This document shows, piece by piece, positions 1 to 7,998 of a stretch of 64,000 bases of DNA (within the stretch, counting starts at the first letter, position 1; every line of letters starts with the position of its first letter). Origin of the DNA: Canna indica (lineage: Eukaryota; Streptophyta; Magnoliopsida; Zingiberales; Cannaceae); assembly GCA_034359265.1 (NCBI GenBank), contig CP136894.1, positions 34,626,501 through 34,690,500 on the forward strand, written 5' to 3'. A program made the translations under genes and the position numbers. A model generated the notes under the pieces. It had not been told where the DNA came from. It searched no databases and worked only from the letters and a program-made list of their open reading frames with translations.

Positions 1-1343
1 AAGTTCAAAGAGGCCATGGATGAACTAAGAATCTTAGAAGACCTGGACTCAAGGGATTGTTGCAATGAGTTAGATATTCAAAGACTTAGAAGCCTTAACA
101 GTAAGGTGATGGCTCTCAATAGACAAATCCACATAAAATTGTGGTCTAAGTCATGAGCAAAATGGATGGAATATAATGACAAGAACACAAAGTTTTTTCA
201 CAACATTACAAAGTTTAGAAAGAGAATCAATTCTATTTTTGAGATTGAAACTGATGGAAGACTTATTTCTGGTCCTAAAGATATAGTAAATGAGTTTGCT
301 TTCAAGTATAGGGAGCTCTGGAAAGATGAACCAGTGGATCTTTCTTTTTTTGAACAATTCAGAAGCTTAAATTGGAAAGGTATTCCCAATACTTCCCATC
401 AAAGTTTAACTGCAAACTTCACTATGGAGGAAATTAAATGGGCTCTCAATGGCATGGGTAGAGGGAAAGCACCAGGTCCGGATGGATTTGGAGTTGAGTT
501 TTATGTAAAATACTGGGACCTTCTAAGGAACTCAATTTCAAAGGCTTTCAATGAATTCCATGATTCTTCAGTTATTCCAAACTCTTGGGGCAATACAAAG
601 CTTATTTTCATTCCCAAGAAGGACAATCCAAGGATGATAAATGACTTTAGACCTATATCACTATGTAATGTTATTTACAAATTGCTTGCTAAGGTCCTTG
701 TAAACAGGCTCAAACCCCTTATGGGCATGCTAATTTCTAAAGAGCAATGTGCTTTCATTGAGAAGAGACTTCTTCGGGATAATATCATGGTTGCCTCTGA
801 GATTGTGCACTTAATTCAGAAATCAAAAAAAAAGTTTCCTTATTTCATTCTAAAGCTTGATCTTGAAAAAGCATTCGATAGAGTCTCATGGCCAGCACTT
901 GACAAGATGATAGAATTCATGAACTTCCCAACGTGTTCAGAAAATTGGCTCCTCACTTGCTTAAACTCAGCTGAATTTACTTGCTGCATTAATGGAACTT
1001 CTGCCAAATTCAAAAGCTACAAAGGAGAGAGGCAAGGTGATCCTCTATCACCTTATTTCTTTATTACTCTTCAAGAATTGCTCTCATTGATTATTGAAAA
1101 GTACATTGCTGATGGTAAATTTAAATGCTTCAAATACAAAGATATTACTGTTAGCCATTTGTTTTTCGCTGATGATGTCTTAATCTTTGCTAAATGCAAT
1201 AAGAAGATGTTATCTAGTATATTGGAGGTGTTAGACAAGTACTGTCTTGCCACAAATCAAAGGTTGAATAGAGCTAAATCTGAATTGCTCTTCCCTCAAC
1301 AATGCTCACCCAAACTTAAGTCTGAAATCTGTGGTTGTATGAA
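1..1343 (+). pseudogene. LINE (L1-type) ORF2, 5' part: reverse transcriptase, interrupted
   Basis: This is the front half of the reverse transcriptase of a plant L1-type non-LTR retrotransposon. The open frame runs from the window edge, so the endonuclease domain lies outside. It is broken by a TGA at 154-156, probably from deamination of a CGA codon, and reopens at 166 in the same frame. Visible RT signatures are KAPGPDGF near residue 97 (counting from the Met at 166), a DFRPISLCNV block, LDLEKAFDRVSW, GERQGDPLSP and the FADD catalytic box at residues 334-337. The frame is cut at about 1338-1343, where badnavirus-like RT sequence begins. The LINE frame resumes near 7999. The junction shares a few bases (TATGAATG) between host and viral reading frames, so the exact cut cannot be fixed. 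Confidence 0.93.
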
Positions 1344-1741
1344 TGGTTAGTTATGCCATTCGGGCTTAAGAATGCCCCGGCCATTTTTCAACGCAAAATG
1401 GACACATGCTTTGCTGGTACAGAGAGCTTCATTGCAATTTATGTTGATGACATCCTGGTTTTCTCCGAGGACGAAGAACAACATGCAGAGCATCTTAAGA
1501 AAATGCTATCCATATGTGAGAAATGGGGATTAGTGTTATCCCCTACAAAGATCAAAATAGCAACACCAGAAGTTGAATTCTTATGAGCAATCATTGGAGA
1601 CCACAAAATCAAACTACAACCCCACATAATAAAAAAAATTGTTAGCTTCGATGAAAGCAAGCTCCAAGAGAAACAGGCCTAAGATCATGGCTTGGTATTC
1701 TGAACTATGCACGGAATTATATTCCCAACCTGGGAACACTA
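1338..1741 (+). pseudogene. Viral reverse transcriptase fragment (palm and following region)
   Basis: The sequence enters the viral RT at the conserved YEWLVMPFGLKNAP block. It continues through the YVDD active-site box (about 1440-1452) and into the connection toward RNase H. The N-terminal fingers and first palm motifs are missing because the copy begins here. A TGA at 1584-1586 interrupts the frame, and a frameshift lies near 1675-1690. Beyond it the reading frame agrees with the RNase H ORF that follows. The family normally makes this domain as part of the ORF3 polyprotein. It copies pregenomic RNA primed by tRNA-Met. Confidence 0.92.
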
Positions 1742-2422
1742 TTGGGACCCTTGTACTCTAAGACAGGCCCCCATGCTGACAAGAGGATAAAAAGCTCAGA
1801 TAAGGAACTTATCAAAAGGATCAAGAACCTAGTACAGAACCTCCCTGACTTAGAACTTCCTCAACCAGGAGCCTACATAATTTTAGAAACCGACGGATGT
1901 ATGGAGGGTTGGGGTGGAATTTGCAAGTGGAAAAAGAAGAAGGGAGACCCCAGGAGTTCAGAAAGAATCTGTGCATATGCAAGCGGCAAATTTCCCACAG
2001 TAAAGTCAACAATAGATGCGGAAATATTCGCTTGTATGGAAACATTAAAGGCTTTAAAAATTCACTATCTTGATCAGAAAGAAATTACACTTAGGACGGA
2101 TTGTCAAGCTATTATAAGCTTTTACAATAAATCCGCCCAAAACAAGCCATCAAGGGTCCGCTGGATCAATTTTGTGGATTTTGTGACCGGAACCGGAGTA
2201 AACATTCAATTTGAGCACGTGGATGGAAAAATGAATGTGTTAGCAGACGCACTCTCAAGGCTAACAGTCAATATGATCCTGACGGAGAACCTAGAAGAGT
2301 TTTCTGAATATCTGGGAGACTTGGAAGCAGCACTTACAGAAGTAGCTGATGCACCAGAGTCCATCAAAGGAAAGCTGAATAAGGTTATCAGACAAATTGA
2401 TAACCTCATCACCCCACAATAA
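1742..2422 (+). pseudogene. Viral RNase H domain, end of polyprotein
   Basis: The ORF begins at an internal methionine and continues the RT fragment. It contains a full set of RNase H acidic residues: D51 in a TDG motif, E94, D120 in RTDC, and D169 in the DALSRL motif. The preserved set shows that this segment is only mildly decayed, although it is separated from an intact RT by a stop and a frameshift. In the family this domain degrades the RNA template during minus-strand DNA synthesis. The ORF ends with TAA at 2420-2422, which would be the end of the polyprotein. Confidence 0.92.
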
Positions 2423-2687
2423 TATTCGGAAAAGATTGCTAAGGGTGGAAGAAAAACTCATAAAGCACCACCCAGTTATCTTAATTATTTCCTTTTTTTT
2501 TAGAATGTTTTTGCAGGATTTAATCAATTCCATAAAGAGCAAAGTCGGAATAGACCAGGCATACCCTCAGGTTAAAAAGGATGTGCACACAGCGCAATAC
2601 TGGGGAATATTAGAAGGAGCAACAGGATGGGAAGAACTTGAAAAGTTAACCGAAGACCTTTTATTCGACTACCCCGATCTATGTTAA
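2397..2687 (+). CDS. Unassigned viral ORF downstream of RNase H (first of two)
   Basis: This 96-codon ORF overlaps the end of the RNase H frame by 26 bases and lies upstream of the viral TATA box. Only the part from about 2505 onward looks protein-like (hydrophilic, acidic, rich in E, L and K). The first 35 residues may be non-coding. I recognise no family. Its position after the polyprotein resembles ORF4 of rice tungro bacilliform virus. Its composition and a following helical ORF also resemble badnavirus ORF1, which would normally lie after the primer site. Its stop and the ATG of the next ORF overlap (ATG at 2681, TAA at 2685). Confidence 0.45.
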   Translation: MITSSPHNNIRKRLLRVEEKLIKHHPVILIISFFFRMFLQDLINSIKSKVGIDQAYPQVKKDVHTAQYWGILEGATGWEELEKLTEDLLFDYPDLC

Positions 2688-2923
2688 AGGAGCAGGAAAT
2701 GATGGAAAGAGTCTCAAGCATCCACAAGGAACAATCCCTGAAAGCACTCTCAGAAATAGAGAAACTTTTGGCCATTGCCTATCTACAAAAGGCAAGGTTA
2801 GAACAATGGGCCACGAAGGATAATTGGGCTAGTGATGCTTTACAGCCCATCAACTACCACATTCAGAACCTGATACAAGCGAGGAAGAGTGTAAACTACT
2901 CTATCACCAGTAATATGTACTGA
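2681..2923 (+). CDS. Unassigned viral ORF downstream of RNase H (second of two)
   Basis: This 80-codon ORF starts inside the stop region of the preceding ORF. It is strongly helical and rich in E, K, L, A and Q, consistent with a coiled coil over residues 1-50. It lies between RNase H and the viral promoter. It may be the frameshifted continuation of the preceding ORF, giving one protein of roughly 130 residues in the ancestor. A helical region like this is compatible with badnavirus ORF1 (P1), but I cannot establish homology by eye. Confidence 0.45.
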   Translation: MLKEQEMMERVSSIHKEQSLKALSEIEKLLAIAYLQKARLEQWATKDNWASDALQPINYHIQNLIQARKSVNYSITSNMY

Positions 2924-3026
2924 AGAGATAAGAACGCCAGCTGCTGAAGAGATAAGAATGCCAGCTAAAAAGGAAGGAAACGACAGCCTAGTATATACTA
3001 TCCTAAGCATCTTGTAACGTGTGGTG

Positions 3027-3109
3027 TGACTAGTCGTCATCTTTATGTGAATTATTGTACTATGAGATGACTAGTCGTCATCTTTATGTGAATTATTGTA
3101 CTATGAGAT
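3027..3109 (+). repeat. Tandem duplication, 41-bp period, two copies, in viral intergenic region
   Basis: A 41-base unit beginning GACTAGTCGTC occurs twice without a gap (3028-3068 and 3069-3109) and the copies look identical. It lies about 110 bases upstream of the viral TATA box, where badnaviral enhancer elements usually sit. Perfect identity suggests recent or selected duplication. Confidence 0.95.
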
Positions 3110-3220
3110 AGACGTAAAGAAAGAATCTTCACTGTAAAACGCCAGTATTTGAGTGGTCGATGGGGCCCATGGAGCACCCGCACTCAATTATTGAGCTTCA
3201 AACAGAAGCTTTCTTTCATC

Positions 3221-3229
3221 TATAAATAG
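3221..3229 (+). promoter_or_regulatory. TATA box of viral pregenomic RNA promoter
   Basis: TATAAATAG lies about 195 bases upstream of the tRNA-Met primer site, as expected for badnavirus-type promoters. Transcription would start near 3250. The upstream region (2924-3220) has no long ORF and includes the 41-bp tandem repeat. Confidence 0.85.
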
Positions 3230-3415
3230 CATGAGTCTAGGAGATCGCAGAAGATGCTTGGATAACAAGAAGTTCTACCTTCTCAGTTTGTAGCAATTTC
3301 CACTTCAAGTAATCTTTTAAGCTTTCAAGCTTTCACTTCAATTACCTTAGCTCCCGACCCGTGTTCGTTGTAACCAGTGAACGAAACTAAGAAGCACGCG
3401 CTGCGACTTTTATTC

Positions 3416-3427
3416 TGGTATCAGAGC
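3416..3427 (+). other. Viral minus-strand primer binding site (tRNA-Met)
   Basis: TGGTATCAGAGC is complementary to the 3' end of plant initiator tRNA-Met, the primer used by Caulimoviridae and many plant LTR elements. Here it lies between the viral TATA box and the small ORF at 3731, with no LTR around it. That context marks a pararetrovirus, not an LTR element. Confidence 0.92.
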
Positions 3428-3730
3428 TAAGTTCTCAAAAAGAATCCAGGTATTCATTAGCAAACTCCTCCTTTAATACAGTCATATTGATCTATGAAAA
3501 TTTTGTTGAATTTAATCTTGAGCGTTAGAACTACTAAGGAGACGTGTACTTAGGAGAGTCGATAAGAGGGGAAAACTCTAAGAAAGAAAGAGCAGAGTAC
3601 CAAACCTTCGAAGTCCTAAGAAGGCACCTTAGTATTATAACGTAAGAGGTTTTAATCAACAAACTAGTTAGATCTAAAGACTGTTAGAAGGACACCCTCT
3701 CTAATGGATTAATGGATATACACCTATAGC
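3428..3730 (+). other. Viral leader between primer site and first downstream ORF
   Basis: There is no long ORF. Short upstream ATGs are present. Badnaviral leaders usually contain short ORFs and a large hairpin that supports ribosome shunting. I see no convincing long hairpin by eye, and the usual ORF1 is not present here. Confidence 0.6.
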
Positions 3731-4132
3731 ATGAACGACTGGAGAATCACAGCAAAAAGCTCAATCTACACAGACGCCCTAAAAGCAACCGAAACACTCA
3801 GTTCACCGGCTGAAGGATTTGTGAAACCTTCGGAACAAAAGACTTCGCAAGCACTCTTCAAACAACTGAATACGTTGATCCAGCTCATTATTCAGTTAAA
3901 GGAAGACGTAGAAGATCTAAAAATCACGGTAAAAAGAATTGAAAACAGCAAAGCTGAGACACTAGCTAAACCAGCGGATCTCTCAGAATCTATTGAGAAG
4001 TTACAAAAAGGATTAGAAAAGCTAAGCTTAGGTCCAAGTGAACCTAAGATTGAAAAACCAAAAGGTAAACTCTTTGTCTTCAAAGATCCCCAAGCTATCT
4101 TCCAAGCAGAAAAGGTAAAAGCTAGAAGATGA
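3731..4132 (+). CDS. Viral small protein, badnavirus ORF2-like (virion-associated type)
   Basis: The ORF encodes 133 residues. An N-terminal segment with an ALKATETL-like helix is followed by a GFVKPS motif. A leucine/isoleucine-rich coiled coil spans about residues 40-110, and a basic C-terminus contains FVFKDPQ. This order matches the small ORF2 protein of badnaviruses, which binds nucleic acid and associates with virions. The stop TGA (4130-4132) overlaps the ATG of ORF3 (4129-4131) as ATGA, the layout used for leaky scanning in this family. The reading frame is intact over its whole length. Confidence 0.8.
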   Translation: MNDWRITAKSSIYTDALKATETLSSPAEGFVKPSEQKTSQALFKQLNTLIQLIIQLKEDVEDLKITVKRIENSKAETLAKPADLSESIEKLQKGLEKLSLGPSEPKIEKPKGKLFVFKDPQAIFQAEKVKARR

Positions 4133-5220
4133 ATGCTTCAAGAACGCAAACTGAAACAATTACCCCCAGACCCTCAATCTCTACCAGAGACACTAACAGA
4201 CAGACTACTATAGAAGACCAGATAAGAGGATATAGACTCGGAAGCCGTCTGCGTCACGAGGCACAAAGAAGACTATCAGGAAGCAGTGGGAGGTACAACA
4301 GAAGCCTAAAGTCATAATTAAATCCGGAAGCAGAATTAAGCCTATCCCAGTATAGGAGGGCACAACAAGTACCCGCAGAAACACTATATGAAGCAGGCTG
4401 GAGTGAGAGAAACCATAGAGTGTATCAACATTACTCAGATGAAAGAACTTTGGTAGTTGAAGGAGCTCAGGTACAACTCCCGTTCATAACAGACCAAAGT
4501 TACAATCTGTTGGTGCAAGCAGGATTCCAGCACTTACATATAGGAATGGTAATGATAAGGTTACACACGCTGCATAGGAGAAATGCAGGTGTAAACGCCT
4601 TAGTTCTACTAAGGGACACTCGTTGGTCGGATGATAGAGCAGTAATAAGCTCTATTGAAATAGATTTATCCACAGGAACGCAGCTAGCATACGCTGCTCC
4701 CAATTTGACAATAAGCATACATGACTTCCGTAACCACATTCAATTAGTAATCCAAACACACGGTTACGAAGGATGGCAAAGTGGAGAAAGCAACCTACTC
4801 CTCTCCCGATCCTTGATTGGCAGGCTGACCAACACCAGCCATACAAACTTCAGATACAATGTGCAGAACGTAGCAGACCACCTAGCAAGTAGAGGTGTCA
4901 GGGCTATAGCAGGACAGGCACATTCAACCGCAGAACTACAAGGCCGAAGGTGGATAGTAAGACCCGCAGTTATCTCAGCACCACAGAATCCGACAGAGGC
5001 AAACTTCAGAACGAGAACCGATGGCACTCTAGCCATAACATTCACTGGCTATACCAGCCAAAGAGTAGACACTCAAGATGAAGAAATAACTGAAGAAGAA
5101 TTCTCCATGATGATGTTCGATGACGAAGAAAGCAATGAAGAAGAATCATCAGATGAGGATGGCTTTGATGAAGAGTTAGAAATGATTAAATACTTGATGA
5201 ACCTTCAGATGGAAGACTGA
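4129..5220 (+). pseudogene. Viral ORF3 N-terminus and movement domain, one internal stop
   Basis: ORF3 starts at the ATG overlapping the ORF2 stop. A TAA at 4315-4317 interrupts it. The same frame continues and is open from the Met at 4420 to 5220. Residues 28-70 of that ORF contain the block GMVMIRLHTLHRRNAG followed by RDTRW, and IEIDLSTGTQ follows. These are hallmarks of badnaviral movement domains of the 30K superfamily, which form tubules for cell-to-cell passage. The C-terminus becomes very acidic (D/E-rich, residues 220-262), as in badnavirus ORF3 between movement and coat domains. A frameshift follows at about 5220-5250. Confidence 0.9.
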
Positions 5221-5251
5221 CAAATCCACACCACCAAAATGGGATGAATCT

Positions 5252-5536
5252 ATGGATGAAGAGGAAAATACAGAACCACTCTGGGATACGTATAATGAAG
5301 AAGTATATACAGCTGATACTGAATACCCTATATTAAGAAAGTTAGAGAGAAGAGCAGAAACAGTAATGTCCACTGCAGAATCATCTGCCATAACTAGGTC
5401 CTGGCCCAGACCCACGGAGCCAATAATGGGACCAGCATCATACCCACCAGCAACAGGACAAGCCAGTACAATACCAAATATACCAGTAATCCAAAGCAGC
5501 ATAATGAAAGATACAACCTACCCTCAGCACAATTAA
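5252..5536 (+). pseudogene. Viral polyprotein linker between movement and coat domains
   Basis: This 94-codon segment is in a different frame from the movement domain. It is acidic at first, then proline-rich (RSWPRPTEP and a SYPPA motif). Proline-rich linkers precede the coat domain in badnaviruses. Frameshifts on both sides detach it, and the coat ORF returns to the movement-domain frame. Confidence 0.75.
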
Positions 5537-5619
5537 ACCAAGGTGTGCTATTAGTTTTACCAGAAGATGTAGGTTTGTACAATGATGTCATATCAAGATA
5601 GGAGTCAATAACCCTAAAT

Positions 5620-7176
5620 GTGATAAACGAAAGAAACTGGGCAGACAACAAAGCTAAAGTCTGCCACATAGAAAATCTCCTTGGGGAGACAGAGAAGAAA
5701 GTTTGGATTCAATGGCGGATGGCCTATCCCGCTGAATATGAAGAACTGATAAACATTGCGGATGATCCGCAAAATGTTCTCTCTCAAATACGCAGAATGC
5801 TATTACTTGAAGACCCAACCATAGGGTCTACAGAAGAGCAAAATCGTGCATACAATGATCTGGAAAGATTATCTTGTCACCATGTGAAAGATCTTTTCAG
5901 CTATATTAATGACTACAAGATACTGGCAGCTAAATCCGGACGGATGTTTGTTTCACCAGAATTATCTGAAAAAATTTTTAGAAAAATGCCACCACTGATT
6001 GGCAAAGAAATAGAACAAGCATACTCAGAAAAGCACCCCGGGAATACGGTAGGTATATTTCCTAGAATTCACTTTACCTACCAATACCTTGCCAAACAAT
6101 GTAAACGAGCGGCAGTACAGAGAAGCTTAAAGGATTTAAGCTTCTGCAACAAAATCCCGATACCAGGGTTTTATCAGAAAAGCAAAAAGTATGGACTCAG
6201 AAAATCCAAGACCTACCGAGGGAAACCTCATGAGTCACATGTACGTATTTTCAAGCGAAAACACTCAGACAAAGTCCGTAAGTCTAAATGTTTTATTTGC
6301 GGTCAGGAAGGACACTTCGCCAGAGACTGTAGAAAGAAAGAAGGCAACATAGCACGGGCAGCAATTGTAGAAAATTTGGATCTTTCTGACAGCTGGGATG
6401 TCTTATCTGTTGACCTAAATGAATCAGAAAGTGAAGCAATTTGCTCCTTTTCTGAAGGAGAAAGTGGAACAGCCAACTTTGCAGATATAAGCCGCTTACC
6501 ATATGAAACAGCTTTCGTACTAATTAGTGGAGAAGAGGTACCAATTAGTACATGGAGAGAAAAAGTCACCTTATCAGAACAGGCGGAAAACTGCATACAT
6601 GACTGGAAGGATAACAGTCCTGTACCAACAGGATATGAAAAGTGCTCCTTATGTAAAGAACAGACGAATGCTAAGATGAGAGCATTCTGTTCTAAATGCA
6701 AAATTACAACTTGCCCTATGTGCTCAAGGTTCCACTTAGGCAAAAAAATAATAATCCAGAAATCTGGAATAATACCATATGATGATAAGGACGCTTTGAT
6801 TGACGAACTGCTAAACTACACCAAACACTTGTTATCAGAAGTTCAGCGTTTGAAGGAAGAAATACAAAGGCTTGAATTGATACAAGAGTACAATGAACTG
6901 GAAGAAAATTCAAAGAAAAAGGGCAAAGAAAAGATAATAGAAGATGAAGGCTATGAGGAAGAACAGCATTACTATCTAGGAAGAAACACCACTGGGAATT
7001 TGCATATTGGAGAGGCATCTGGAGCCAAAGAATCTGTAAACACAACACAAGTGGAAGAGATGACCAGTGAGTACGAGTACGAGGAGATACTAAACATGAT
7101 ACCAAGACCAAAACCAGAGAGGAGGGTGATCAATCGACTATACAATATAGAGATACTCATGGATAACCCGGAGTAA
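5620..7176 (+). pseudogene. Viral coat domain with CCHC and second Cys array, running toward protease
   Basis: The 518-codon ORF holds the capsid region (residues 1-215). A CCHC zinc knuckle follows (CFICGQEGHFARDC, residues 224-237). A second array at about residues 342-367 has spacing C-X2-C-X11-C-X2-C-X4-C-X2-C, a combination characteristic of badnaviruses and tungroviruses. A glutamate/lysine-rich coiled coil follows (about 390-440). The end contains the RLYNIEILMD block that precedes the viral protease. The ORF stops at 7174-7176 because one base is missing compared with the inverted copy of the same region at 7565-7992. It is in frame with the movement domain upstream. Confidence 0.92.
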
Positions 7177-7538
7177 AGACATTCAAAATACAGGCAATCT
7201 TAGACACTGGGGCTACAGTCTGCTGTGTGGACCAGGAAGTTGTGCCACCAGAGGCTATTGAGCCAAGCTCGTACCCAATACAAATTAACGGTGTGAACTC
7301 GCAACAGACCGCGAAGTTCAAACTAAAAAATGGACGTATGTCAATTGAGGAAAATCACTTCAGAATCCCCTTTACATACGCCTTTCCAATGGGAAAGAAG
7401 AATATACAAATGTTAATTGGTTGTAACTTCATCAGAGCCATGCAAGGTGGCTTGAGATTAGAAGGACAAGCAGTAACCTTCTACAAAAATGTTACCACCA
7501 TAACCGCAAGAATAGATTCAGAAATAGCCTCAACCGCA
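7177..7538 (+). pseudogene. Viral aspartic protease domain, left copy, frameshifted
   Basis: After the frameshift the protease catalytic motif DTGAT is at about 7203-7217. A long conserved stretch follows to 7538, including LIGCNFIRAMQGG. The domain would release coat and RT proteins from the polyprotein. This copy is cut off at 7538, where a 26-base spacer begins and the same sequence then runs back in reverse. The region between here and the RT palm at 1338 is absent. Confidence 0.9.
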
Positions 7539-7564
7539 CCAGTAGAAGAATTGGACCTTACTGC

Positions 7565-7978
7565 TGCGGTTGAGGCTATTTCTGAATCTATTCTTGCGGC
7601 TATGGTGGTAACATTTTTGTAGAAGGTTACTGCTTGTCCTTCTAATCTCAAGCCACCTTGCATGGCTCTGATGAAGTTACAACCAATTAACATTTGTATA
7701 TTCTTCTTTCTCATTGGAAAGACGTATGTAAAGGGGATTCTGAAGTGATTTTCCTCAATTGACATACGTCCATTTTTTAGTTTGAACTTCGCGGTCTGTT
7801 GCGAGTTCACACCGTTAATTTGTATTGGGTACGAGCTTGGCTCAATAGCCTCTGGTGGCACAACTTCCTGGTCCACACAGCAGACTGTAGCCCCAGTGTC
7901 TAAGATTGCCTGTATTTTGAATGTCTTTACTCCGGGTATATCCATGAGTATCTCTATATTGTATAGTCGATTGATCAC
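7565..7978 (-). pseudogene. Viral protease domain, inverted copy
   Basis: Read on the minus strand from 7978, an ORF begins MINRLYNIEILMD and runs through the DTGAT protease motif without the frameshift present in the left copy. It leaves viral sequence at the spacer and extends to 7481 by reading back into the left arm. It is a duplicate fragment. It has no viral start codon context and no RT attached. Confidence 0.9.
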
Positions 7979-7998
7979 CCTCCTCTCTGGTTCTTAAA

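Larger units (their letters stand above)
1338..7992 (+). other. Endogenous pararetrovirus (badnavirus-like Caulimoviridae), permuted and broken
   Basis: This is an integrated copy of a plant double-stranded DNA virus genome. Left to right it holds partial RT, RNase H, two small unassigned ORFs, an intergenic region with TATA box and tRNA-Met primer site, a small coiled-coil ORF, movement domain, coat domain with two Cys motifs, and protease. Relative to the usual linear map, the circle was opened between protease and RT, and that gap (protease C-terminus to the RT palm) is absent. The ATGA overlap at 4129-4132 and the second Cys array point to Badnavirus or a sister group such as Tungrovirus or Dioscovirus. 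Frame breaks are in-frame stops at 1584 and 4315, frameshifts near 1675, 5220, 5540 and 7177, and a stop at 7174. It is not intact as placed. It sits inside a LINE and ends in an inverted duplication. Confidence 0.93.
7112..7992. repeat. Inverted duplication (hairpin) at the viral-LINE junction
   Basis: The left arm is 7112-7538 (427 bases) and the right arm 7565-7992 (428 bases), with a spacer of only 26 bases at 7539-7564. I noticed four differences between arms: one single-base indel near 7159 and three substitutions. That makes the arms about 99 percent identical. The right arm ends about 7 bases before LINE sequence resumes. Confidence 0.95.

Noticed and set aside
3416..3427. Possible LTR retrotransposon primer site instead of a viral one
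   Set aside because: No LTR precedes it. It is preceded by a TATA-containing intergenic region and followed by a badnavirus-like ORF2/ORF3 pair.
7782..7997. Plus-strand ORF over the right hairpin arm
   Set aside because: It is the antisense of the duplicated viral protease region.
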